Of a DNA stretch of 64,000 bases, positions 1 to 32,644 are shown in pieces. Position numbers and translations under genes: made by a program. The notes under the pieces are model-generated. The model did no database searches and had not been told where the DNA came from. It saw only the letters and a list, made by a program, of their open reading frames with translations. Source of the stretch: Liriodendron chinense (taxonomy: Eukaryota; Streptophyta; Magnoliopsida; Magnoliales; Magnoliaceae); assembly GCA_003013855.2 (NCBI GenBank), contig PVNU02000773.1, positions 1,597,001 through 1,661,000 of the forward strand, written 5' to 3'. Position 1 is the stretch's first letter. Every line of letters starts with the position of its first letter.

Positions 1-1634
1 ATAATATTTTGAATTGCAGCTTTTAGTCTCTGGACACTTTTTGCCTCTGTCGATCAAATCGACACCAATCGTCGATCGATCGACAATCGTTGTTTCGACT
101 CAACTTTCAGACGATTCAATTCAAAATGCTTAGATTTTCTTATTTCTTGGTTTAAAGACTTGTCATTCATATGGATCAGATCCAAACTGTCCATTGGCTT
201 CCACAAAATTGATTTAGGGATTAGCCAATAGATTGTTTAAATACGGACCATCTAAGATCCATATTTCTATTTATATCATATTTAATAACAATCCTTCATA
301 TGATTGGTGTGGCCCCTCAGACGATTGAATCCATCTACTATTTTGGATGTCATTGTATATTTGTCCTAGAATTCATACAAATGGTATGGATTAGATTCGA
401 TGTGTCCGATAATCTATCGTAAAATCAAATATACAAATTAACATATAAGATTAAATCTGATCGATGTGGCCCATCCGATGGTCAGATCGATATGAAAATT
501 AGGATCCTTGTATGTTTTGCCCTCGGGGACCTCATGATCCATACAGATTTAATCTAGTACATCCAGATGTGCTCAAACAAATCTCTACGATAAGAGATCT
601 GCATGAAATCTAAGCTTTTTTCATCGCATTTACCCACAGACCAATGTGATGAATATGCGATCGATCTGCCCCGTCCATTGCATAGATCCAGCAAAAATAA
701 ACTAAAGGCACAAAAAAGAATGATTAACTGGATCTATCATCTCTTTCGATCTCTCTACGATTTTTTCTCTTTACGGTTTTTGCAAAAGAATTCTCTTTAT
801 TTCCTTCTTAAGAAGATGGGGGAGTCTTCGGATCAGGAAGGATCTTATCTAGATGAGCTCATATTTCAATTTTGAAATTTGGTTTAAATTTTAAAATTTT
901 TTCGAATTTTGAAAAAAGTTATGTATCACAATGGCAAAATTTAATATTTTGACTTCTTTCACAATTAAAAATGTCTTTACCGTGCGACTAAGTGATTATT
1001 TTGTTTATTAGTAACAAAATTTTAATTTTTAATCTAATTAATTAAGGATTTATGTACTCTAAGATTCGAAGATGTTACATGGTAAGCCTAAACCTGATGC
1101 AAAAAAAAAAAAAAAAAAAAAAAAATGATTAGGCCTAGGCCTTATAAGATCCTACTGACCTTGAAAATTAATAAAATCCATATTTCCTTGAATTTTTTCT
1201 ATTTATCCATTTATCAAGTGCGTCATGCACACATGAAGAAATAAACGTTTTAAAGTAATCGAACTGCTTAAGAAATAAAATGACATATTTATACAATATA
1301 ACACACATGCATGTATAGTTGGATCAGGCTAAGCTGGGTTGGGTCTAAAATGACTTGAACCTTAAGGCCAACTCAAAAATTCACTAGGCCATGCACTTAA
1401 GGCCCAAGACTTGCATACAAACCAAGCCAGTAAGTTTAAGCCTGGTCCAAAACTAGGTCAAGCTTGTCGGTCAACATGCTACCCAGCCCTAGGTTGGGAT
1501 AAATCTCTCCTCCTAGGACTATCCCAAACTGAGCCAATCAAGCTCCTATCCCAGGACAAGCCCTACATGAATGGATCAGGTTAACTTCAAAAGGTTGGCG
1601 GCTAACCTGTGCCGACGAGAAAGGAAAGCGGATT
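1..1634. other. AT-rich intergenic DNA, no gene
   Basis: Short GTCGATCGATCGACAAT-type palindromic words occur at 45-100 and recur, diverged, at 8085-8150. A poly(A) run of 25 is at 1101-1125. Segment 1320-1580 has degenerate GGGTTGGGTC/AGGCC words like hAT-like MITE interiors. The 90-codon frame at 603-875 has no domain, and its composition follows the background. Confidence 0.6.
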
Positions 1635-2055
1635 GCCTACAGCACCTGCGACGTGGCCCAAACTCCATGGGGGCCACCGTGATGTATGTGTTTTATCCAC
1701 GCCATCCATCCATTTTGCCAACTAATATAGAGTAGGAACCAAAAAATGATACAGATCTAAAGGTTAAGTGGACCACACCACGGAAAATAGTGGCGATTAA
1801 ATGCTTGCCGTTGAAAACTTATCGGGGGCCACAAAAGTTTTGGATTAAGCTTATGTCTATGTTTTCCCTTCATACAAGTCTGAATTACCAAATGAACAGG
1901 TTGGATGTCAAATAAAACATCATGGTGGACCATAGGAAGTTTTCAATGGTGAAAACGGATGGAAGACATGGATAAAATACATACACCACGGTGGGCCCCA
2001 CAAAGCTTGGGCAATGTCGTGCCACGAAGATATCCCTATGGTGGGTGCTGTAGGC
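1635..2055. mobile_element. Palindromic MITE, full-length copy
   Basis: The ends GCCTACAGCACC (1635) and GGTGCTGTAGGC (to 2055) are inverted repeats. Inside, GGGGGCCACCGTGATGTATG (from 1669) is mirrored by CACCACGGTGGGCCCCAC (to about 2002), and GCCATCCATCCATTTTG by a diverged partner. It has no coding capacity. Length is about 420 bp, which fits the intact family form. Confidence 0.8.
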
Positions 2056-2899
2056 ATTTAACTTTCATAAGAAAGCTAATCCAAACATCACACGAGATAT
2101 TGTTGTTCTTTCACTCTTAATCGTTTTTTTCCTTGAGACAAAGGGTTGCAATCGGGAGATTCCTTATAAACAGTTTGGATCACAAAAAAATCGGTTGCAA
2201 CATATATAACACAGAAAAATTTTATGAGGATAGTCTCAATATATGACGAAGTGAATGGTTTAGCCTCCCCTCTCCAAAACTAACTTTTATGGCCCTAAGA
2301 GCACCTTTTGCTTCTTTACAGGATAAAAAAATGTCCATCTACCAGCTACTCCCTCGTACAATGGTAAATTGTTTCGAAAGATGAAAAAGGTCTTAAAAGA
2401 GGGATTGTGGGTTCTACTAAACCATGAATACACCCACTTGGTCAACTTGAGCCATTCTTTTAATTGGACAACCGTGAACCACACAATGATGTTTTTCAGT
2501 TTTCGAAGGGAAGATCTCTATGGCCTACAATGGCATTAATGTTGTTCATTAATTATGAATTGCTTCCTCCGGTGTGGTTCATATGTGATTATTTTTGTCC
2601 TCGAGTTTGGGCTAATGACATGAAATTAAAATCCTTTCATGTTGACGGGTTGGATTTGCTTTACGACAAGCCAGTGGGCCCCACATAAGATGTGAAATGG
2701 GTTCTTATGGTGATGTAATTTTCACAAGAAGGTCATTTGCCATTTTCCTTATTTTCTTCTTCTGTTTTATTTAAGGGAGGGGACGACACAAGATCCAAAC
2801 CTCCACGATGATTGGTAATTGTACGGAGCTCCATCACACTCGTTGGGGGACCAACAGCCTCAAGCAAAGTACAACATAGCTCTGGCGAAAAATGATGGG

Positions 2900-3084
2900 T
2901 GGATCGTCGATATTCACTGTAGATCGCTAATATGCACCATGGATTATTGATATTAATTATGGATTGTCGATGTGCACCGAGGATCACCAATATTCACTGC
3001 GGATTGCCAATGTACATTGGGACCACATGGATTGCTAATAATCATGGTGTATTGTCGATAATACTGTGGATCGCCGATATTCAC
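2900..3084 (+). repeat. 20-bp minisatellite, about nine degenerate units
   Basis: Units follow TGGATCGTCGATATTCACTG: each starts with GGAT(C/T), carries a gap-like G(T/C)CGAT or GCCAAT and ends near a CAC/CAT. They line up every 20 bp apart from one short interruption (GGACCACA near 3018). Related words occur at 8815-8885. Confidence 0.75.
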
Positions 3085-5630
3085 ATGTATTAAATGCGTT
3101 ACAGTCTTTTACTTCTAAACGCATCCATTAGAGAAAGAAAAAATCGACCTTGAAAAGCAAATGTCATTTCTACTTATATATGCTTTCTAACCATCAAACA
3201 TTCTTACTATCATCTTTTCAGCTTTCTAATCTTCTTACAAAAATTAATCTCTTTTGTTATGGCTTCTAATGCTACTCGTAGGGCATTACTTTAGTGATTT
3301 CTCTCTTTGAGTTAGATTTATTGACTCTGTATCTTGGAGGAAGGGATGGAGAGATTGTTGCACATATTTAAAAGCTTTGAACCTTTGAAATTACAGAAAC
3401 TTTTACACGAGAAACGACCATCATTTTACGAATGGTTCAAGCCATTTTTTAAAAATTCCACGAGGTCCGACACTTTTACATTCTGATGACACAACTACTT
3501 TAGAATCATCAAGATATCTTAGGTAAATACAAGAAAACATTAACGCTAATTAAGCCATCATAGATGCCCTCCACACGAATTACTATAATGCCAGTACTTT
3601 GTCAGACAACTCTCTAGGCTCAAAAACATATTGAGACGTCAAGTTAAAAGAGAAGGCCGTCTTGCAGAACTGAAAGATCGTTTTTATGAAGTCAGAATTT
3701 TATTTCAAGAAGCCCAACACGTAGCACTGTTAACGGCCGAAATAGTCTTAACCACGGAACAAAATCTCCCTACAACAACACTTACCCTTTATGAACAAGA
3801 AGAGGTTGAAACAGTTTCGTGGAGGGAGAATTTATTTAGGACTGCTACAAACTCTTGATATGAGTAAGTGCGAAATTAGCCAAATTAAGACATTAAGATG
3901 GCTTTTCTTTTATATATGTAGTCTTCCTAAAATCTTCTATATATATATCATGTCCCAAAATTTAGCACCCGAGTACAGAGACTCTGATCCCAAGTTCTCG
4001 GGTGTAAGCTTAGTAAAATGCTTGTCCAAAAATGCCACATGTGGGAAATGCTCCCACGTGTGTCCTCAATCATATTTACATTCATTCCATAACAAATAAT
4101 CAATGTAACACATTTCAATTAGCGGATCAATAGTAAAGTGGAGATAACTAAAATCTAGAAATCTAGGGCTAATGCCTATAAGGTATAATTCAAAAGTAGT
4201 GCCCATCTATATGAGAATTATATAAATCACAATAAATGCAATAAGAACAAAAATTATAACTATCAAATGGATGAAACTATAAAATTATGGGAATACCCTG
4301 ATCACATTACTATCTAGTCTTATTCCTAGGCCATCTGCATATATTAAATTGAGGGCATCAAACGCCAACATAATGAAGAAATATCCCCATGATTATACTC
4401 GGGACATTTTAATCATAAGTAGGTTCACAACAAATACATATACTACTCTTAAGTGTGTTATCTCTGACACACAGGTACTACGTAAGTTACACATGTGATC
4501 AATATAATCAAGCATAGATAATGAAATATAAAATCACAAACATTTTTCTAGAGTAGTTTATTAATGCATGTATATTATGATGCACACTCATATGATAATG
4601 ATGAGGATACCACACTTTGGGATTACGTACCTCGACAGGATAATAATGATGAGGAGGATACAACACCATGCGAATTTCGTACCTTAAAGAAATAATGATG
4701 ATATCACGCACTCACGGATTACGTATATTGACAAAAATAATATGGTGTATGAGGATGCATGCATGATTAGCCAAGTATTTATTTATTTAAATTCAAATTG
4801 ACGAAGCTGGGATACTACGATTATATCATGAGTCTAAATTAAACCACTTGTCTCCTTGCGATGTGTCGTCAATCATCGCCAATGATCCCCAAATCTCTAT
4901 TTCAATTTCCACATTCGCACATTCAATTCAAATAACAATTCAAATACAAGGGCTTGTCAGTCAAATCAATTTAACACAAATAGGGCTAGTCACCCTCACA
5001 AATGCTCAAATGACACTATGGGGAAGCTTATCACCCCAGTGTAGGCCGACAACTTGGACACGGTGTACCATACTACCATATTCGGCCCATGAGACTTGGT
5101 GGGATCATATCACACTAATGGTTATGAGTGAACCCACTTCCATTAACAATGATAGTATTCCAGATTTCATAGAGTGTGATTCATTGTTAAACATAAAAGT
5201 GATTAATTTTGAATGAAACTTGTTTACTAGACTCAAGTGAACAACGATAAATCGACATTGGCCACTTTTAGTCGACCATGTTCTGTCTTAGTCGATCAAA
5301 TAAGTCTGTAACAACTAACCAAAGAGTATGTAATACACTAGCGAAACGGTTGTCAGAGCTTTATCCAAAGCAACACTTGATCCATCACAACAACAATTTA
5401 GATTATTAATACATAATCATAAACCCAAAATAAATTTAATACCGCACTAGTGTTTAACAATTGAACATATGTACAAATCAGTATAATCCAACCTACATCT
5501 ACACAATCCGACGTAACAACACATAATAATTTAGATGAACATTACCACGTACAAGACAATCTTATACAGCATCATGACAAGGTAATTGGGTTTTCACATA
5601 AACACTTGAACAACAACCCAAATAAATTCT
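3085..5630. other. AT-rich intergenic DNA, no gene recognised
   Basis: Apart from the orphan frame near 3.6-3.86 kb I see only short, domain-less open frames. Repetitive ATAATGATGAGGA words at 4590-4700 appear in two or three near-tandem units (GATTACGTACCTCGACAGGATAATAATG and kin). Confidence 0.5.
3592..3858 (+). other. Orphan open frame with helical, charged peptide
   Basis: The frame runs from a stop at 3586-3588 to TGA at 3856-3858. It translates RQLSRLKNILRRQVKREGRL followed by AELKDRFYEVRILFQEAQHV, a heptad-like Arg/Leu/Glu pattern that could form a coiled coil. There is no ATG near its start, and I do not recognise it. It could be an exon fragment of a decayed transposon protein. Coding status is doubtful. 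Confidence 0.2.
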
Positions 5631-6089
5631 CATCATTACAATACATCCACAAGCATAGACGAATTCTAATATCACAATTCCATACATTTTAGACGTTTTA
5701 TCAAGCATTGTTATTTACTCATCAATGATTTGCATCGGGATTATAATAACAAAGTGATTACCGTATTTATAACACAGGCAAATTCAAGCAGTGAATAACT
5801 AAATTATCAAGAATAAGCTTGATGGTAGATTTTCACCTTAAACATTTGAGGGTAGATCTTCACCTCATCATTACAATACATCTACAAGTATAAATGAATT
5901 CCAATATCACAATTTCATACCTTTTAAACGTTTCATCAAGCATGCTTTTCACTCATCAATGATTTGCATTGAAACTATGATAACAAAGTGATTACTACAT
6001 TTGTAACATAGGCAAATTCAACAAATTCAAGCAATGACTAAATAAATTGTCGAGAAGAAGCTTAAGGGTAGATCTTCACCTTAGAGTAA
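5631..6089. repeat. 235-bp tandem duplication
   Basis: CATCATTACAATACATC begins copies at 5631 and 5866. The shared order is AATATCACAAT, TCATCAATGATTTGCAT, AACAAAGTGATTAC and GGTAGATCTTCACCT. Copies have many substitutions and a small insertion in the second (CAACAAATT), so the event is old. It is non-coding. Confidence 0.85.
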
Positions 6090-6616
6090 AAAAAAATTAT
6101 TCTGATATGGCCCTAGTATAAGAAATTTAGGAAAAGGCTCAAATCCTAATTCATCAACAATCTCATCATTAATAACTTAAATTCTAAACTAATTAGATCT
6201 TAATACAGGCTTAAGGGTTTTACTTAAATTAAGCAAACCCCAACTTAATTCATCAAATCGAGGGTTGGAATTGGCGCATCCCCGAAATCCCAATGGAGTC
6301 GAACTTGATTACGGCTCCCGCAAGAGCATGTGTCGCCATAAATTACTTGTGGGGCCCACCAATCCTAACATAAATAAATTATAGCATCAAACTCTAAAAT
6401 CGAATGAGAAAGATGGGTTTTCCAACCTACATCCATATGACATTGCTAAAAATAAGAAAAATGCACACATACGTCAATGAAAGACTCCATACCTTGCTAA
6501 TTGACGAATTCTACAGTTGAATAAGGCATTAAAAAACGAGCACAGATCGGAATTGGCGATGAACAGCTTAGTGTGACGATCCATACCTGAATCTGAGCTT
6601 CCACACGAGCTCACAC

Positions 6617-6617
<1 letters not shown>

Positions 6618-6650
<33 letters not shown>
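6618..6650. repeat. Poly(C) run of 33
   Basis: An uninterrupted C homopolymer. Frames reading poly-Gly on the minus strand are artefacts. Long C/G homopolymers are rare in plant DNA and often length-uncertain in assemblies. Confidence 0.97.
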
Positions 6651-9041
6651 TAGTCTCCTTCTCTTCCTTTCCTTCTCTATTTTTTTTTCTCTTTCTTTCA
6701 CTCTCAAACCTTAGGAATTCAAATTTGGGGAGAAATACTAAATTAGCTCTATTTATAGTGTCAGACGTGGTATAAATAGCCCTAATGGTCTTTGGTGGTA
6801 TGACCCTATGAGAGATTGTTTCTAGCCCTTGGGGCCCGCTCGGGTCTACATGTATCACTCTAATCTATGAAATAGTTCCTACAAGTAGAGATCCACGTAA
6901 GGATATGATTATCCGCATTTTTTATGCTACGATCAACGATTATAACGTAGTGTTCGTTTAATGGTTATTGATCATCGATCGGGACAGTGACTTTCGGAAT
7001 ATTTGCGGATAAATGTTTGAGACTAGGATCCTAAGTTTTATTGAAGTCTAACGGCTCGAAACTCACAACTTCGTGTAAGTTTGAGTGGATAAAATTCATT
7101 TAAGTTATAAAAATTTCAGGGCAAACTCACACATCACATGTACCACCCTTTTGACTTTAAGTTGAGCAAATCGGTGCATACTCTTGGCTCAAGTCTTGCA
7201 AGGGTTGTCAAGCCTGCTAAGACGGATGATTTTCCTTAATTTCGAGTTTAATGGCCCACCAACGAGAGGTTGAGAGATTGTTTAATTACTCTGACCACTT
7301 TTGAAATAAACTAAGCGACATGATTTCTTATGCACAACAACTAGGGTTCGTATTAACTAAGTTCATCATGTGGCCTATTTGCAATAACGAAAATGATGAT
7401 TCGGTCATAATCATCCTAATCAATGGTCTTAATTCAACTAAACTGTAAACTATTCATAATAGTGAAATATATAAATGAATAAATAAAATAAAAATCTTAA
7501 TTTAATTATCCAAGATGATTCCAACCTGATGAGAAGCAATTCCTAAGAAGACACTGAATCCTAAAAATCTAAGATGAAAAATATACATCTAGTCCAATGG
7601 TGACTTGTCGTTTAAAAAATGTTTTAGTTTCAATAGGTCCGTTATGTGCAACATTGTTAGATTTTTTAGCTCCTAAATTATTTTTATAATTTTTATGATA
7701 ATTTCTTGTCAAGTCTATTTTTATCCTACAAAATTTCTAATCATTTTGAGTTTTATAAAAATTATTAAAATTCTAGAAGTACGTGCAGTATGAAACTGGT
7801 TATTTTCTATGCAGTTTTTAAAACGTTCCAAAATCAACCTCATTTTATTTATTTTTATTTTTATTTTTATTTTATAAAACTAGATTCATCAAGCTTCAAT
7901 TTGGATTTTAAATCATCTTAATCGGAGTTATAACGAAGGAGATATTAATTTTTTAATTCGTCTAAAAAATGTAGGGCCAAAAATTTAAAACCTAAACTTT
8001 CACAAAATGACTCTAGTATTTTCCCGTTGACAAAAAATAGACCTAGTTGACCAGATCTTGCTGTCCAGGGACATTCAATCGACCGTGTGTTTTCAAGGTC
8101 GATCGATTTTGGCCATCCGGTTGATCGAGTTTCAATGGAGTTGACCGATTCTTGCTGGACTCGGAATCCTTAACTCATTCAGCTTCTAAATTTCCAATCT
8201 TATACTTTATTTTCTCTTTCTTCATTCTACCTACCGTACCGAAGTGGCTCTAATTTGACGTTGAACAAGTCAAAATATCCATGGACTCGAGTCTCCTTAT
8301 CAAAGCACATAAAATTCAAATTGTTACGTTGAAAATCAAGTAAATTAAGGAGTTTGATACTAAAGTTTCCATTTCTAAGTCCAAAACCGTTCATTTTAGT
8401 CCCAAACACATGCAAATACATGCATGGACATGCACTTAAATTGAAAAATCAAAGGTAACACCCAAAGACATTCAATTCCTAAGTTGGTGAAATACGGGGC
8501 ATTACAGTACACATTTTATCATTTTTAACGAAGAAAGCTTATTTTGTCTTTTTTGCTTTATTTAACACCATATCTTATCTTTTGTGTCATGGATAGGTTT
8601 AACAATAGATTTGACCTCATTAGCTTTCGCCGAATCTACTAATTTCAATTGCTTAGTTATGGTTATTTCCCATATTGTGGGAATGTATCTTTTGAGATAT
8701 CAGGCATTGATGGCTGATGTATTTATATTTCCTTGAAAATATTGTAATATGTATGTCCCAGCTTGTGATACTTTATGGATGTGACAAATGGATGAATGTT
8801 GTATTTTGAACCATTGATATTCATTGTAGATCATAGTGAGTATCGTTGATTGTATTAACGATCCATAGTGGATATCAACGATCCACCATATAACAATAAT
8901 CCATTACACCATTCTTTCATTAAAACATTATTCAATTACAATAGTCATCCATTACAACATTCTTCAATTACAAAACTCTTTTATTATAAAAATTCATCCA
9001 CTACAACATTCTTCCACACCATCCTTCCTTTCATTACTACT
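6651..9041. other. Intergenic DNA, no gene recognised
   Basis: AT-rich, with low-complexity ATTTTTATTTTT at about 7845-7875. CGATCGAC-type words at 8085-8150 echo those at 45-100, perhaps two parts of one decayed LTR family. At 8820-9030 a degenerate 'catccattacaacattcttca' word repeats several times. Confidence 0.5.
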
Positions 9042-9674
9042 TGTTGGGAAGGAAAGACATCGACTCGCAACAGAAGCGAGAAATAATCAAACAATGACAA
9101 TCACAATGATCAAGCAAATCAACATACACAAAGAAGGCAATTCGAATTTTATGTGGAAAAATCCCCAACAGGTAAAAAACTAGGACACAAAGTGAATAAT
9201 ACACTATGAATCAAAAGTTACAAGAGAATGAAGAAAACTTACCCAAATGTAAGCCCCACGAGAGAAACCTAAGCCCCACAAGCTTTTTCTCTCAACTTAG
9301 AACTCTCTCAACCCACTTGAACATGTCTAAGACTCACTGTGTTACCCTAATTCCGCATTACAACCATTTAAATAGGAAACAATTGGAAATCCTGTGTAAA
9401 ACTGTGCAACTGACCTATACAGTTCGCCGGATGTCGGGCGCCCGACATAGCCAAATTTTATCCAGGGAGTTCTGACAAAAATACAGGAAAATTTTGGGCC
9501 CCCTACAGAAATCGTTGGGTGACCGACACAGTCGTTAAGCCCCCCAAGCTCCCCAAAAAACAGATCCAGCGGTCCAGATTCTAGAAGCCGATCCAGGGTA
9601 ATTTCGGGCGCCCGACCAAGTTCTGTCGATCGCCCGAAGCCCTCTTGGTGTCAAGATTAAAGACATCCCCAACA
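9042..9674 (-). repeat. Possible solo LTR
   Basis: The block starts TGTTGGGAAGG and ends ATCCCCAACA, the short inverted termini expected of a Copia-type LTR of about 630 bp; the minus strand would read TGTTGGGGATG... I could not find a matching 5-bp target duplication or a partner LTR, so this is tentative. It includes GGGCGCCCGAC palindromes at 9437 and 9607. Confidence 0.35.
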
Positions 9675-9763
9675 TCACAAACTCTCAACATTCATACCTA
9701 AAAAAAACCACAAAGGGAACCACCGCACCTTCCCTTTCACAAACTCCCACTATTGATACCCAC

Positions 9764-9791
9764 AAAAAAAAAAAAAAAAAAAAAAAAAAAA
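9764..9791. repeat. Poly(A) run of 28
   Basis: Homopolymer with a second A run at 9857-9871. They may be old retroposon tails, but no adjacent body is recognised. Confidence 0.9.
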
Positions 9792-10636
9792 CACAAAAAA
9801 AACCCTACCTTTGACTGTCATAGCTTCTACACCTAAGAGTGTGGTTGGAGAACTTCAAAAAAAAAAAAAAAACTCTCCTTTTGGCCTAGATAATGTATCG
9901 AGCTTCATCAGACCTTTGACAGAGCTTCGTACAACTACAAATCGTCGTGGGGTTCGGAACTTGTGTGGTCCCCTCCTATAAACAAAAATAAAAAAGAAAA
10001 GAACGAAATGATTAAATGACCTTCCTACGGTAATGGCACCACCATAAAAACCCATCCTATATCTTATGTGGGGCCTATTAGCTTGTCGTGAAGCAAATCT
10101 AACTTGTTCACATGAAAATAGTTTTAATTTCGTGTCATCAATCCAAGTTTGACAGCAAAATCATCATAGATGGACCACACTAAAGGAAACAATTCAGAAT
10201 TAATTAACAACGTTAATGCCATTGTCTCAAAGAACATAACTTTAAAATTTGAAAAACACCCTTTTGTGGTTTACGACTATTCGATTGAAATGAACTACTT
10301 AGATTTGCTAAGGAGTGGGCCCATTCATGGTTTAGTGGGACCCACAATTCTTCGTTCCAAAACTCTTTTCATCTTTGGAGACAAATTACCACCATACTAG
10401 AGAGCAACTGACAAAGGGGAGTCCTGCAAAAAAGCAAAAAAGTACCCTGAGGGCTATCAAAGTCAGTTTTAGAGAGAGAGGCTAAACCATTGATTTTAGT
10501 CATAACTCATAAGGCCATCCTCGTAAAGTTCCCCAAGTCAGGACTCGAGCAGGGCGAGCATTGACGAGCACTGTACAATCCCTCCCGCGCATTTGCAGGC
10601 ACGTGCGGGCGCTTCAACGGCTAGAAGGAGGGAAAG

Positions 10637-10645
10637 TTTCCCGCC
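10637..10645 (+). promoter_or_regulatory. E2F-type site upstream of ORC1
   Basis: TTTCCCGCC matches the plant E2F/DP consensus (TTTSSCGS) and ends 94 bases before the ORC1 ATG. A second CG-rich, E2F-like core (TCCCGCGC) lies near 10579-10586. Plant ORC1 genes are known E2F targets expressed at G1/S, so the position is plausible. Whether the site is bound here is inference. Confidence 0.7.
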
Positions 10646-10739
10646 ATCTCTCATTCTACAAAGAGAAAAGGTCCATCTCCGTCATCTTCTTCTCTCCGCC
10701 ACCCTCGACCCAAAACCCTAGCAGTTCTTCTGCAGGGCA

Positions 10740-30701
<19,962 letters not shown>

Positions 30702-32125
30702 TTGCAGGCTTGGAAAAATTACATTCTTCATTCTTAAGATTTTTTTTTCCTTGAACTTTCCGGCTTTTATTTTTCCAACTGTGAATGGGATTTTATGATT
30801 CCCTGCTGAGTTAACTCTTTCTCCTTTCACATAGATTTTATTTTAATTTAAACTTTTCCAATCTTACCCAGAGAAACAATGGTACTTTGAGTAGTCTCTG
30901 TCTCTGTTAATTGTTTCATTCAAACTGTGGCCTATAATTGCCACATGCCATGCACCCTTGTTGGATAGTGGGGACATGTTGCACGGATATCTCTTACTAC
31001 CATCATTTAAAGACAATTGGTGGGGAATATTAAGTATTTCACAATTTGGTTTTTCAAAAATTCCTTTTGAAATGCTCATTAAGATTCCCACCCACCATTG
31101 CTGGATGGTTGGAGACATGCAAAATAACTCTCTGTGCATGCTGTCTATGCAGTCTTTTCCAACCATGTATACAATGGCATAGTTTGGTAGGGGCCATCAT
31201 GTGGTAGATGTGGCATTTGCTATGTTCACCAATGCATGTGGGGTAAAAGTCCTTCAATCAAAACCGTTTTACACATCCCCATTGTTTTTAATGGAAATGT
31301 CAGCTCCCTTGAAGTCATACCTCAGTTCCAGATATTACATTGGGAGGGGAGGATGCCAGAGCCCAAAGAACCAGTATATGGTTGACTCATCTCCACAGTA
31401 CATATGGCCATGTGATGCATCATTCGGAGCCATTCATCTAGTGATAACTATCATAAATGGTCTCTGTTTAAAAAATCACTGGTTGAAAATCCTATTATCA
31501 ACTGGCGATGGTGACTAGTTTTTTTTTTTTTTTTGTACATCCCTTTGAAAGCCACCAACTAGATGGCTTCTCATTTCGGATATTAGAAAATATATGATTT
31601 CAGTCTGTCAATTCCTCCTGAGACCAGTTTGGGAATGATGAAAGCTTTGGAGAAGGAAATTGATTTCCATTTCCAAGGTTTTTACTCATAAACATGCATA
31701 TGTATGTAATTAAAAATGTTAAATGTAGATTTTCAAGGATAAGAAAGACAGCTCTTGCCAGTTGATCTTGTCCTTTTAAAATTTTCAAGGCACACGCTTC
31801 AAAAAAAATAATGAAATCTGTTGAAATCTGCAAGGGCTTCCCATGTCCACATTTTGGATTCTCTCCAACTAAAGAGGCCCATGATTAATTAGATGTTCTA
31901 AATTCAATTCCATACTACATTCAAATATATCCTTTGGTCTGGTCACTGATTCATAATGACTAATGAGAATGATTATTATAATACATGGCCTGCAACCATT
32001 AACTTTGAAATTGAAAGGGCATCACCATTTGACACGAAGAGCGTGAAGAGGCTGCATGTAGACCAAACTTGTGAAATGCAACAGTAACAGCTCTGGCAAA
32101 TATGCGATTGACCAGTTCAAAGCAG

Positions 32126-32160
<35 letters not shown>

Positions 32161-32644
32161 GACGAATAGGCGAATGGATTAAATTGCAAATTTGCAATTA
32201 CATCCCTCTCCTCTTGATTGAACTGAATATTTTGCAATTCAATTCAATTATTCATCCAAGCACACCCTAAGCTAGATACACAAGATCTCCCTCTGCTCCA
32301 TCTTCTCATGTGGGGTACCGACTATAAAAAAATCATCTGTAGCCAGCCCTGCACTCGAAATCTGATGTGAAGGATTAGAAATCTAAGCCCACTTGCCAAG
32401 ATAGGTTTTTTCAGAAGGAAATAAAGGAAAAAGGAAAAAGAAAGAACTTTATTTGAGAATTTTGGAAAGAATGGTGTAGATTATACACTCAGATTAATGG
32501 GTTTATTTCTTCTAACCTAATAAATCAATAAGAAAATTACATGTTCAAACAAAACAAACAATGAAGTAGGTTGTCAATTGGTGAGTACTTCAAATTCTGG
32601 CTGAAGCTGACCCTAGGGCTGGCCCCTACAATGAAAAGATCTAC
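30702..32644. other. Tail-to-tail intergenic region, ORC1 / unnamed gene
   Basis: It holds the two 3' UTRs, a T-tract at 31519-31534 and the CT microsatellite. Open frames of 60-105 codons at 30864-31518 lie on both strands over the same bases with no domain or coding bias, so I call no gene. Sequence at 31190-31450 resembles diverged MITE material but shows no clear ends. Confidence 0.6.
32127..32157. repeat. (CT)n microsatellite
   Basis: About 15 CT units in the gap between the convergent ORC1 and unnamed genes. Confidence 0.97.

Noticed and set aside
4848..5216. 122-codon open frame
   Set aside because: Low-complexity Ile/Ser/Thr/Gln composition without motif; it is surrounded by decayed repeats.
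6474..6858. Glycine-rich proteins on the minus strand
   Set aside because: The Gly runs are translations of the poly(C) tract; flanks show no coding features.
30864..31518. Possible small gene between ORC1 and the unnamed gene
   Set aside because: Overlapping open frames on both strands, no motif, no plausible splice structure, and MITE-like composition.
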